Source of the DNA: Streptomyces misionensis | Lineage (GTDB): Bacteria > Actinomycetota > Actinomycetes > Streptomycetales > Streptomycetaceae | Length of the DNA: 64,000 bases | Direction: 5' to 3' | Assembly: GCF_900104815.1 (NCBI RefSeq) | Contig: NZ_FNTD01000004.1 | Coordinates: forward strand, 2,682,501-2,746,500 | Part shown: positions 42,197 through 49,891 of the stretch, piece after piece | Layout of the letters: each line of letters opens with the position of its first letter | Numbering within the stretch: position 1 is the stretch's first letter | The notes under the pieces: model-generated | The model's input: only the letters and a program-made list of their open reading frames with translations | The model's database searches: none | Told to the model about the DNA's origin: nothing | Translations under genes and position numbers: made by a program

Positions 42197-43135
42197 CTAA
42201 CCGCCGAGGTAGCAGCGGACGGTCGTGCCGTCCGGGCCGGTGTGCACGCGCACCAGGTCCGACACCAGGTTGACCAGCAGCAGCCCGCGGCCGCCGCGCT
42301 GGTCGCGGCCGGCGGGGCGGCGGCCGGCCAGCGGGTCGGTGAGCCGGCCCCGGTCGCGGACCTCGCACAGCACCAGGCCGTCCTCGGCCCACACGGTCAG
42401 CGTGCCCGAACCGCCGCCGTGCAGCACGCTGTTGGTGGTCAGCTCGGCGGTGACCAGCGCCAGGTTCTCCAGCGCCTCACCGGTCAGCCCCAGCCCGCCG
42501 CCGTGGCCCGTGGCCAGGTGCCGGGCGGCGGGCAGCCGGTCCTCGTCGAAGGCGACGCGGAGCACCCCGGGGCCGGGAGGCGGGGCGGGCGGCAGCGGCA
42601 CGTTGCAGCGGGCCACGACGCCCTCCGGGTCGTAGACCGCGCTGGGCCGCTCCTCGCCGCCCTCGACGACGACCGGATGGGTGGCCCAGGCGTCGGCCAG
42701 GGCCCGCGCGTCCAGTCCGGCGGTGTCGTACGGGCACAGGATGGTGACCTCGCGCCCCTGGAACGCCGCGTTGATCAGCGCCTCGTGCTGGACGCAGGCC
42801 GGGTACTCGGCCGGGCCGCGCCCCGCCCAGACGGGCTCGCCGATGATCCGGGCGCGCCGCCCGGGCGGCTGGGCGTCCGCGAAGGCGCGCAGCACCCCGG
42901 GGATGATCCGGCCGGGGTTGCGGCCCACCTCCCGCATGTCCAGGAACCGCACCCCCTCGCCGTCCGCCCCCAGCGCGTCCCGGATCAGCCGCAGCCGCTC
43001 CCCCGGCACGGCGACGGCGACCGGCTCGCCCGCGGCCAGCCCGGCGCGCACGAAGGGGACCGTACCGGCCAGGTAGGCGTGCGGGTCGCCGTAGAACAGC
43101 GCGGGATGGACGAACGGCTCGGCCGCTGCGTGCAC
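42197..43135 (-). CDS. RsbA-like anti-sigma regulator (MEDS plus HATPase)
   Basis: A 312-residue protein with an N-terminal MEDS domain (about 5-165; FVHPALFYGDPHAYLAGTVPF, then MREVGRNPGRIIP and VQHEALINAAF) and a C-terminal GHKL ATPase domain (about 190-312) with N-box LVTAELTTNSVLHG and GGRGLLLVNLVSD. Proteins of this form are annotated RsbA-type anti-sigma regulators: the ATPase part phosphorylates or sequesters partners, the MEDS part senses a signal. The GTG at 43135 is preferred because GAGG lies seven bases upstream; an ATG at 43162 has no ribosome site. It is divergent from the STAS-ANTAR gene. Confidence 0.85.
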   Translation of the reverse strand: MHAAAEPFVHPALFYGDPHAYLAGTVPFVRAGLAAGEPVAVAVPGERLRLIRDALGADGEGVRFLDMREVGRNPGRIIPGVLRAFADAQPPGRRARIIGEPVWAGRGPAEYPACVQHEALINAAFQGREVTILCPYDTAGLDARALADAWATHPVVVEGGEERPSAVYDPEGVVARCNVPLPPAPPPGPGVLRVAFDEDRLPAARHLATGHGGGLGLTGEALENLALVTAELTTNSVLHGGGSGTLTVWAEDGLVLCEVRDRGRLTDPLAGRRPAGRDQRGGRGLLLVNLVSDLVRVHTGPDGTTVRCYLGG

Positions 43136-43336
43136 GGGGACACCTCGCTTCCCGGGGGGCATGGACCACGGCCGCGCCTGCCCTTCCCGGCCAGGTCCAT
43201 GCGGGCCGGCGCAGCCCCAGGGGAACAGGGTGGCACGGATCGCGCCCGGCGCTCCGGGGCGCGGGCCGCGGGTGTAGCCGTCGGCAACGAGGGCAGGCGA
43301 CCGGCGTGGCGCCAAGGACCGATCGGGAGGGGAGAC

Positions 43337-44026
43337 ATGACCTCAGCGGGACCAGCAGCCCACGGCCTGCTGCTGAACGCCCTGGCGATCGACGGCCGTA
43401 CCGAGGGCCGCCGGGCGCTCCTCGCGGCGCACGGCGAACTGGTCCACGGGGCCCCGGACACCGTCGCCGAGACCCTCGCCGCGCTGCCGTCGGGCATCAC
43501 CGAGGTGGAGCTGGACCTGGCCGGGGTGACCTTCATGGACACCACCGGGCTCGCCCTGCTGGACCTGCTGACCGAGTACGGCGTCCGGCAGGGCGTACGG
43601 GTCACCACGTGCCGCTGGCGGGGCCAGCCGCGCCGGGTCCTGGAGCTGATCGGCCTGGACACCACCGACCCGCTGCGCACCGGCCCGCCCCCGGGCTCCC
43701 CCGAGCGCACGGTCTCCGCGGTGGCCCGGGAACGCGCCGAGCAGCTGGCCGTGCTGCGCGCGGAGATCGCCCAGCTGCGTCACGCCCTGGACTCCCGCCC
43801 GGTGATCGACCAGGCCCGCGGCGTCCTGATGGCCGCCCACGGCTGCACCCCGGACACGGCCTGGGACATCCTGCGCGAGACCTCGCAGCGCACCAACACC
43901 AAGCTGCGCCACATCGCCGCCGCGGTCATCGCCAGCGCGGCGCCCGACGGCCCGCCCCCGCCGGACCCCTTGCGGGCGGCCCTGCGCGCGGCGGCGGCCC
44001 GCCATGCCTCCCGGGCGCGCGTGTGA
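43337..44026 (+). CDS. STAS-ANTAR protein (anti-sigma antagonist with RNA-binding domain)
   Basis: A 229-residue protein. Residues about 20-115 are a STAS domain (ITEVELDLAGVTFMDTTGLALLDLL, the Ser/Thr phosphosite region being DTTG), and about 145-205 are an ANTAR domain (LRHALDSRPVIDQARGVLMAAHGC, then DILRETSQRTNTKLRHIAAAVI). STAS proteins bind GHKL anti-sigma kinases; ANTAR binds hairpin RNA and antiterminates transcription. The fusion ties partner switching to RNA control, and the divergent MEDS-HATPase protein is its obvious partner. GGGAGGGGAG precedes the ATG. Confidence 0.88.
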   Translation: MTSAGPAAHGLLLNALAIDGRTEGRRALLAAHGELVHGAPDTVAETLAALPSGITEVELDLAGVTFMDTTGLALLDLLTEYGVRQGVRVTTCRWRGQPRRVLELIGLDTTDPLRTGPPPGSPERTVSAVARERAEQLAVLRAEIAQLRHALDSRPVIDQARGVLMAAHGCTPDTAWDILRETSQRTNTKLRHIAAAVIASAAPDGPPPPDPLRAALRAAAARHASRARV

Positions 44027-44032
44027 CGACGG

Positions 44033-44134
44033 TCAGTACGGCAGCACGCGCCCCGACGGCGTCCTGCGGTCGATCTCCTGCTCGCGCGGCGCGGTGGGCC
44101 GCCGGCTGACGCGTACCCGGATCCGACGGTCCAT
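44033..44134 (-). CDS. Possible 33-residue basic peptide
   Basis: A short reading frame on the minus strand: MDRRIRVRVSRRPTAPREQE followed by IDRRTPSGRVLPY. GGGAGGAG lies six bases before the ATG, a far better ribosome site than most in this window. It carries eleven Arg, no Cys and no hydrophobic segment. It lies seven bases beyond the end of the STAS-ANTAR gene, convergent with it, and shares the strand with the desaturase gene downstream only by position. No homologue comes to mind. Whether it is translated is uncertain. Confidence 0.45.
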   Translation of the reverse strand: MDRRIRVRVSRRPTAPREQEIDRRTPSGRVLPY

Positions 44135-44332
44135 GACGTCTCCTCCCGACACCGGTAGGAGGTCCGTGCCCACGCCGGGTGGGCTTCAAGCCTCGGTGAC
44201 CGGCATCCGCCGAAGTGCGCGGGTTCTTCCCGCCCTTTCCGTGACCGGGCGTCACCGCGGGGAACCGGCCACAGGCGCGCCGTGTGCGACGACCGGCCGC
44301 GCCCGGGTCAACCGGCTCCCGTCCTCGCCCAC

Positions 44333-45400
44333 TTACGCCTGGCTTCCCCTCGCCGCCCCGCGTCGCCGCCTGATCGGTTCCCCCACCCGGTGCAGATGGG
44401 CGAGCGCCTCGCGGTAGGAGCGGAGCAGTCCGGTCTCGTGGTAGGGCACGCCGATCTCGGCGCAGTACCGGCGCACCACGGGCCGGGCGCGCCGCAGGTG
44501 CGGGGTGGGCATGCTCGGGAACAGGTGGTGCTCTATCTGGTAGTTGAGCCCGCCGAGCAGCACGTCGGTGAGCCGTCCACCGCGCACGTTGCGGGAGGTG
44601 AGCACCTGGCGGCGCAGGAAGTCGGGCCGTTCGTCGCCGCTGAAGGTCGGCATGCCCTTGTGGTTCGGCGCGAAGGTGCAGCCGAGGTAGACGCCGAACA
44701 GGCACTGGTGCACGGCGAGGAACGCCACCGCCTTGCCCGGCGGGAGCACCACGAACAGCGCGGACAGGTAGGCCGCCAGGTGCAGGAAGAGCAGGGAGCC
44801 CTCCAGCAGCCGGCTCTTCATCGACGGCGAACGCAGGGCCCGCACGCTCGCGACGTGCAGGTTGAAGCCCTCCAGGGTCAGCAGCGGGAAGAAGAGGTAC
44901 GCCTGGTGGCCGCCGATGAGGCGGGCCGCGCCGCTGCTGGCACGGGCCTGGTCGGTGGACCACACCAGGATGTCCGGGGCGACGTCGGGGTCGAGGTCCT
45001 CGTGGTTGGGGTTGGCGTGGTGGCGGGTGTGCTTGTTCATCCACCAGCCGTAGCTCATGCCGATGCCGAGGTTGCCGAAGAGCCGGCCCCAGACCTCGCT
45101 CGGCCGGCGCCGCCGGAAGACCTGCCGGTGGGCCAGGTCGTGGGCGACCAGGGCCACTTGACCGAAGGCCAGCGCCAGGAAGGCGGCGACCAGGAGCTGC
45201 CACCAGGTGTCGCCGAGCGCGAGGAAGGCCCCCCAGCCCGCCGCCAGCAGCCCGATCACCACACCGAGGCGCAGCGTGTAGTAACCGGGGCGCCGCTCCA
45301 GCAGACCCGCCTCGGTGATGCGCCGGGAGAGGCGGGCGAAGTCGCTGCCGACGGCGGCGGATGTTCCCGCGGCCACGGGTTCCTGTGTGGAAATCGTCAT
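44333..45400 (-). CDS. Fatty acid desaturase, acyl-CoA or acyl-lipid type
   Basis: A 355-residue membrane di-iron desaturase. The three His boxes are HDLAH near 88, HTRHH near 124 and QIEHH near 290. Hydrophobic pairs at about 45-85, 150-175 and 195-240 give the usual four-helix topology. The family (linoleoyl-CoA-desaturase-like, DesA3 group) introduces a double bond in acyl chains to adjust membrane fluidity. It takes electrons from ferredoxin or flavodoxin reductases; the FAD reductase at 55004 is a possible but distant candidate. The ATG at 45400 starts just before the conserved region; no strong ribosome site is visible. Confidence 0.9.
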   Translation of the reverse strand: MTISTQEPVAAGTSAAVGSDFARLSRRITEAGLLERRPGYYTLRLGVVIGLLAAGWGAFLALGDTWWQLLVAAFLALAFGQVALVAHDLAHRQVFRRRRPSEVWGRLFGNLGIGMSYGWWMNKHTRHHANPNHEDLDPDVAPDILVWSTDQARASSGAARLIGGHQAYLFFPLLTLEGFNLHVASVRALRSPSMKSRLLEGSLLFLHLAAYLSALFVVLPPGKAVAFLAVHQCLFGVYLGCTFAPNHKGMPTFSGDERPDFLRRQVLTSRNVRGGRLTDVLLGGLNYQIEHHLFPSMPTPHLRRARPVVRRYCAEIGVPYHETGLLRSYREALAHLHRVGEPIRRRRGAARGSQA

Positions 45401-45540
45401 GCCGTCGAGTCTCGCGACGGCCGTCCGCGCGGGACAGCCTGCCAGCCACCGGGCGGCAGGGGGGCCTGCCCCCCGGTCGGGCCAGGGGGCTGACCACACC
45501 CCGGCCCGGGCGGTGCGGCGTTTTCCTGGTCTGAACGAAT

Positions 45541-45578
45541 GAACGGGGGCCGCCACTGTGGAGTGGCGGCCCCCGTTC
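45541..45578. terminator. Perfect 17-base stem-loop terminator
   Basis: GAACGGGGGCCGCCACT and its exact complement enclose a GTGG loop. It lies 45 bases past the 3' end of the CAU tRNA on the minus strand and upstream of the desaturase. It is the strongest hairpin in the window and should end the tRNA transcript. There is no T run. Confidence 0.85.
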
Positions 45579-45623
45579 TCGGGTCCCCGCGGATAGAAAC
45601 GGTTGCGCGGGAGAGCCCTGCGG

Positions 45624-45697
45624 TGGGGCGGGTGGGACTCGAACCCACGGCCGACGGATTATGAGTCCGCTGCTCTAACCGGCTGAGCTACCGCCCC
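45624..45697 (-). tRNA. tRNA with CAU anticodon, Ile2 or Met
   Basis: A 74-base cloverleaf: acceptor GGGGCGG/CCGCCCC, D arm GCTC-AGCCGGTTA-GAGC, anticodon loop CTCATAA with anticodon CAU (45661-45663), T arm GTGGGTTCGAGTCCCAC, discriminator A, CCA not encoded in full. CAU fits elongator Met or, after lysidine modification, Ile2. The GGTTAGAGCAG D arm resembles Ile2 tRNAs of other bacteria, so I lean to Ile2. It is not an initiator, since no 5' mismatch or GGG/CCC anticodon stem is present. Confidence 0.9.
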
Positions 45698-45840
45698 ATA
45701 GCGGCGTGTCACGTACAAGTGTGCGCGCCGTCTGCCGCAGCATAGCCGCTCATACGATCTCCTGCTTCGGATGGTCGGCCTGCGCGCCGCTCATGACCTC
45801 GAGGACATCGGCGCGGGCCACGACGGTTCCCGCGGGCATG

Positions 45841-45863
45841 AAAAAGGACCCCTGAGGGGCCCT
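45841..45863 (-). terminator. Terminator after the tRNA-Asn pair
   Basis: On the minus strand AGGGCCCC-TCA-GGGGTCCT forms a stem with one mismatch, followed at once by TTTTT. It lies 12 bases beyond the 3' end of the proximal tRNA-Asn, a classical intrinsic terminator. Confidence 0.75.
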
Positions 45864-45874
45864 CGTTCAGCGTG

Positions 45875-45947
45875 CTCCCCCGACTGGACTCGAACCAGTA
45901 ACCTGCCGGTTAACAGCCGGCTGCTCTGCCAATTGAGCTACGGAGGA
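45875..45947 (-). tRNA. tRNA-Asn (GTT), copy 2
   Basis: A 73-base cloverleaf with acceptor TCCTCCG/CGGGGGA (one T-G pair), anticodon loop CTGTTAA with GTT (45912-45914), T arm ACTGGTTCGAGTCCAGT and discriminator G. It is identical to the copy 79 bases away and is the promoter-distal of the pair. CCA is not encoded. Confidence 0.95.
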
Positions 45948-45953
45948 CCGAAG

Positions 45954-46026
45954 CTCCCCCGACTGGACTCGAACCAGTAACCTGCCGGTTAACAGCCGGC
46001 TGCTCTGCCAATTGAGCTACGGAGGA
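45954..46026 (-). tRNA. tRNA-Asn (GTT), copy 1
   Basis: Identical in all 73 bases to the next copy at 45875-45947, with a six-base spacer between them. Anticodon GTT, discriminator G, no encoded CCA. Tandem identity over a 79-base period points to a recent duplication or gene conversion. Confidence 0.95.
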
Positions 46027-46185
46027 TCGCCTCGTCTGCATCGAACGGACCTCCCCGGGTATTCGCCAGGGGGCGGTCGCTCGCTGCGACACATACATTA
46101 GCGCAAGCAGGGGGGTGCTCCGCCAATCGGTACCCTCGGGCACCTGCGTCGCACCAGACAACCACGCACGGGAAGGGTGGCAGCC

Positions 46186-46491
46186 ATGCGCTACCGGCTC
46201 ACGTTCATCGCCGGACTGGCCATCGGTTACGTACTCGGCACACGGGCCGGACACGAGCGCTACGAGCAGCTGAAGAAGTCCGCTCGTCAGATCGCCCAGA
46301 ACCCCGCCGTACGCAACACCGCCGAGACCGCGGCCCAGCAGGGCCGCGCTTACGCGGGCAAGGCGTTCCACACGGTCTCGGACAAGGTCGGCGACCGCGT
46401 CCCGGACTCGGTCGCCCAGCGGGTCCGCTCCCTGAAGGACCGCACCACGGGCGGCACCGCGGGGGACGACTGGGGCACCAGCGCCACCTGA
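46186..46491 (+). CDS. YtxH-like small membrane-associated protein
   Basis: A 101-residue protein. It opens with a short hydrophobic helix (RLTFIAGLAIGYVLGTRAG) of the YtxH/gas-vesicle-like kind, then an amphipathic helical part (YEQLKKSARQIAQNPAVRNTAETAAQQGRAYAG) and a polar tail. Such proteins are widespread in actinobacteria and uncharacterised. GGAAGGG sits eight bases before the ATG at 46186; the GTG at 46177 is inside that ribosome site, so it is rejected. It lies 54 bases before the kinase gene on the same strand, and both may share a promoter. Confidence 0.85.
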   Translation: MRYRLTFIAGLAIGYVLGTRAGHERYEQLKKSARQIAQNPAVRNTAETAAQQGRAYAGKAFHTVSDKVGDRVPDSVAQRVRSLKDRTTGGTAGDDWGTSAT

Positions 46492-46545
46492 CCCGGCGGC
46501 GCCCGGGGACCGGAGCCGGCGCGGTGATGCGGCAAAATCGTCCGC

Positions 46546-47994
46546 ATGGGGATAGTCGCCGGTTTGGACAGCTCACCTGATTTCACCCGCATCGTGGTCT
46601 GCGACACAGACACCGGTGCCGTACTCAGGCAGGGGTACGCCCCCCATCCCGTCGAGCCGCCGGAAGGCACCCGCCCCAGCGACGTCGACCCCCAGGCCTG
46701 GCTCCTCTCCCTCGGTGAAGCCGCGGGCGGCGGACTGCTGGAGGGGGTCCAGGCCATCGGTGTCTCCGCGCAGCAGAACGCGCTGGTCCCGCTGGACGCC
46801 CAGGGCAACACCGTGCGCCCGGCGATGACCGGCGGGGACCGGCGCGCACAGGTCGCCGCGGCCGACCTGGTGGACGCGCTCGGCGGCCGGGAGGCCTGGG
46901 CGCACGCCGTCGGCTGTGTGCCGCAGTCCGCGCACCCCGTCACCAAGCTGCGCTGGCTGGCCAAGAACGAGCCGGAGAACGCGCGGCGCGTCGCCGTGCT
47001 GCTCCAGGCCCACGACTGGCTGGTGTGGCAGCTGCTCGGGCGCCCGGTGCGCCGTACCACCGACCGCGGCGGGGCCTCCGGCACCGGTTACTGGTCCGCG
47101 GCCACCGGTGTCTACCGCTCCGACCTGGTCGAGCTGGCGCTCGGCCACCAGGCGATGCTGCCGGAGGTGATCGGCCCGGCGGAGGCGGCCGGCACCACCC
47201 CGGAGGGGCTGCTGATCTCGGCCGGCACCGGGGAGACCATGGCCGCCGCGTTCGGGCTCGGGATCGGGCTCGGAGACGCGGTGGTCTCGCTCGGCGCCTC
47301 GGGCTCGGTGATGGCCGTGCACCCGGAGGCGCTGGCCGACCAGTCCGGGATGATCACCTCGCTCGCCGACGCCACCGGCATGCACCTGCCGGTCGTCACC
47401 ACGCTGAACGCCGTACGCACCCTGCGCGGCACCGCCGAACTCCTCGGCCTGCCGGACCTGGAGGCCCTGTCCGAGCTGGCGATGAAGTCCACGCCGGGCG
47501 CGCACGGCCTGGTCCTGCTCCCCTATCTGGAGGGCGAGCGCACGCCGAACCTGCCGCACACCGCGGGCACCCTCGCCGGGCTGCGGCGCGAGTCGATGAA
47601 GCCGGAGCACCTGGCGCGGGCCGCGTTCGAGGGCATGCTGTGCGGGCTGGCCGACGCGCTGGACGTGCTGCGCGGGCGGGGCGTGGAGGTGCGGCGGATC
47701 TTCCTGCTGGGCCCGGCCGCCGAACTGCCCGCCGTGCAGGCCGCGGCGCCCTCGCTGTTCGGGGCGCAGGTCGTCGTGCCGCAGCCCGCGGACTACACGG
47801 CGATCGGCGCGGCCCGGCAGGCGGCCTGGGCGCTGGGCGTGTCGCAGGGCACCCTCGATCCGCGCACCCCGCCGGCCTGGCAGGGCGCGGCGGCGCAGGT
47901 GCTGGAGCCGGGCGAGGAGCTGGCCGTCGGGCAGGCGGTGCGGCAGCAGTTCACGGCGGTGCGGGAGCAGACCCACCCCGGCGCGTTCCAGTGA
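46546..47994 (+). CDS. FGGY-family carbohydrate kinase, xylulokinase-like
   Basis: A 482-residue sugar kinase. The N-terminal ATPase fold starts GLDSSPDFTRIVVCD (phosphate-1 loop), the GVSAQQNALVPLD and MTGGDRRAQVAA segments carry the catalytic Asp region, and phosphate-2 is VSLGASGSVMAV. The adenosine motif lies near LLPYLEGERTPNLP. Best match is the xylulokinase subgroup, converting D-xylulose to its 5-phosphate, but FGGY specificity is hard to read from sequence. No isomerase or sugar transporter is nearby, which is odd for a xylulokinase. The ATG has only a weak ribosome site. Confidence 0.87.
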   Translation: MGIVAGLDSSPDFTRIVVCDTDTGAVLRQGYAPHPVEPPEGTRPSDVDPQAWLLSLGEAAGGGLLEGVQAIGVSAQQNALVPLDAQGNTVRPAMTGGDRRAQVAAADLVDALGGREAWAHAVGCVPQSAHPVTKLRWLAKNEPENARRVAVLLQAHDWLVWQLLGRPVRRTTDRGGASGTGYWSAATGVYRSDLVELALGHQAMLPEVIGPAEAAGTTPEGLLISAGTGETMAAAFGLGIGLGDAVVSLGASGSVMAVHPEALADQSGMITSLADATGMHLPVVTTLNAVRTLRGTAELLGLPDLEALSELAMKSTPGAHGLVLLPYLEGERTPNLPHTAGTLAGLRRESMKPEHLARAAFEGMLCGLADALDVLRGRGVEVRRIFLLGPAAELPAVQAAAPSLFGAQVVVPQPADYTAIGAARQAAWALGVSQGTLDPRTPPAWQGAAAQVLEPGEELAVGQAVRQQFTAVREQTHPGAFQ

Positions 47995-48157
47995 GTCGTA
48001 CCAAATGCCGCAAACCGCACCGTAACCACCAACACCCATAAGGCCGTACGGAAATCCGCTGTTGGGTTAATCGGTTGAGGTAACGCGGGTGGAGTGTCCG
48101 ACGATAGGGGCCAGGGGCAATCCGACTGCCCCTGTCGCCGACTCCGAGAGACGTAGC

Positions 48158-49891
48158 GTGCTCATACGACTTCTACGGACCTATCTCAGGCCCTACAAGA
48201 AACCCATCACCTTGCAGGTGCTGCTCCAGTTCGTGCAGACCTGCGCCACCCTGTACCTGCCCACCCTGAACGCCCACATCATCGACAACGGCGTCGTGAA
48301 GGGCGACACGGGCTACATCCTGTCGTTCGGCGCCCTGATGATCGGCATCTCGCTGGTGCAGGTCGTGTGCAACATCGGTGCCGTCTACCTGGGCGCGCGG
48401 ACCGCCTCGGCACTCGGCCGGGACGTGCGCGGTGCCGTCTTCGACCGGGTGCAGTCCTTCTCCGCCCGCGAGGTGGGCCACTTCGGCGCGCCCTCGCTCA
48501 TCACCCGTACGACCAACGACGTGCAGCAGGTCCAGATGCTGGTCCTGATGACGTTCACGCTGATGGTGTCGGCGCCCATCATGTGCGTCGGCGGCATCGT
48601 GCTGGCCCTCGGCCTGGACGTGCCGCTGTCCGGGGTGCTGGTCGCGGTCGTCCCGGTGCTGGCGGTGTGCGTGACGCTGATCGTGCGCCGGCTGCGGCCG
48701 CTGTTCCGCACCATGCAGACCCGTCTCGACAAGGTGAACCGGGTGCTGCGCGAGCAGATCACCGGCAACCGGGTGATCCGCGCCTTCGTCCGCGACGAGT
48801 ACGAGCAGGCCCGCTTCGGGCGGGTCAACGGCGAGCTGACCGAGATGCAGCTGGCCACCGGACGGCTGCTGTCGCTGATGTTCCCGATGGTGATGACGGT
48901 GGTGAACGTGTCGTCCATCGCGGTGGTGTGGTTCGGCGCGCACCGCATCGACAGCGGCGGGATGCAGATCGGCGACCTGACCGCGTTCCTCGCCTATCTG
49001 ATGCAGATCGTGATGTCCGTGATGATGGCCACCTTCATGTTCATGATGGTGCCGCGCGCGGAGGTGTGCGCCGAGCGCATCCAGGAGGTGCTGGAGACCG
49101 GTTCCAGCGTGCTGCCGCCGCTCGCCCCGGTCACCGAGCTGCGCCGGCACGGGCACCTGGAGATCCGCGCGGCCGGCTTCCGCTATCCGGGTGCCGAGGA
49201 GCCGGTGCTGCGCTCCGTCGAGCTGGTGGCCCGGCCCGGCGAGACCACGGCCGTGATCGGCTCCACCGGCAGCGGCAAGTCCACCCTGCTCGGGCTGGTC
49301 CCCCGGCTGTTCGACGCCACCGAGGGCGAGGTCCTGGTGAACGGCGTGGACGTCCGCGAGGTCGAGCCGGCGCTGCTGGCCCGGACGGTCGGGCTGGTCC
49401 CGCAGAAGCCGTACCTGTTCGCGGGCACCGTCGCCACCAACCTGCGCTACGGCAATCCGGACGCCACGGACGAGGAGCTGTGGCACGCGCTGGAGGTGGC
49501 GCAGGCCAAGGAGTTCGTGAGCAGGCTGGAGGGCGGTCTGGACGCGCCGATCGCCCAGGGCGGCACCAATGTGTCGGGCGGCCAGCGCCAGCGGCTCGCC
49601 ATCGCGCGCACCCTCGTGCAGCGCCCCGAGATCTACCTCTTCGACGACTCCTTCTCCGCGCTCGACTACGCCACCGACGCGGCCCTGCGCGCCGCGCTGG
49701 CCCGGGAGACCGCGGAGGCGACCGTCGTGATCGTCGCCCAGCGGGTGGCGACCATCCGGGACGCGGACCGGATCATCGTCCTGGACGAGGGCCGGGTGGT
49801 CGGCTCCGGCCGGCACCAGGAACTGATGGCGGGCAACGAGACCTACCGGGAGATCGTGCTCTCCCAGCTGACGGAAGCGGAGGCCGCCTGA
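48158..49891 (+). CDS. Heterodimeric ABC exporter subunit 1 (degenerate Walker B)
   Basis: A 577-residue half-transporter: six membrane helices (about 15-310; YKKPITLQVLLQF onward) and a C-terminal ATPase. Walker A is GSTGSGKST, the signature VSGGQRQ is canonical, but Walker B ends in D496-D497 (FDDSFSALD), the catalytic Glu being Asp. In type IV heterodimeric exporters (TmrAB, BmrCD) this marks the degenerate site. The GTG start leads LIRLLRTYLRPYKK, typical of the family. Its stop shares a base with the ATG of subunit 2 (TGATG). Substrate is probably a drug, lipid or peptide. Confidence 0.92.
   Translation: MLIRLLRTYLRPYKKPITLQVLLQFVQTCATLYLPTLNAHIIDNGVVKGDTGYILSFGALMIGISLVQVVCNIGAVYLGARTASALGRDVRGAVFDRVQSFSAREVGHFGAPSLITRTTNDVQQVQMLVLMTFTLMVSAPIMCVGGIVLALGLDVPLSGVLVAVVPVLAVCVTLIVRRLRPLFRTMQTRLDKVNRVLREQITGNRVIRAFVRDEYEQARFGRVNGELTEMQLATGRLLSLMFPMVMTVVNVSSIAVVWFGAHRIDSGGMQIGDLTAFLAYLMQIVMSVMMATFMFMMVPRAEVCAERIQEVLETGSSVLPPLAPVTELRRHGHLEIRAAGFRYPGAEEPVLRSVELVARPGETTAVIGSTGSGKSTLLGLVPRLFDATEGEVLVNGVDVREVEPALLARTVGLVPQKPYLFAGTVATNLRYGNPDATDEELWHALEVAQAKEFVSRLEGGLDAPIAQGGTNVSGGQRQRLAIARTLVQRPEIYLFDDSFSALDYATDAALRAALARETAEATVVIVAQRVATIRDADRIIVLDEGRVVGSGRHQELMAGNETYREIVLSQLTEAEAA

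Noticed and set aside
46177..46185. Earlier GTG start for the YtxH-like protein
   Set aside because: The GTG overlaps the GGAAGGG ribosome site itself; the ATG at 46186 has correct spacing.
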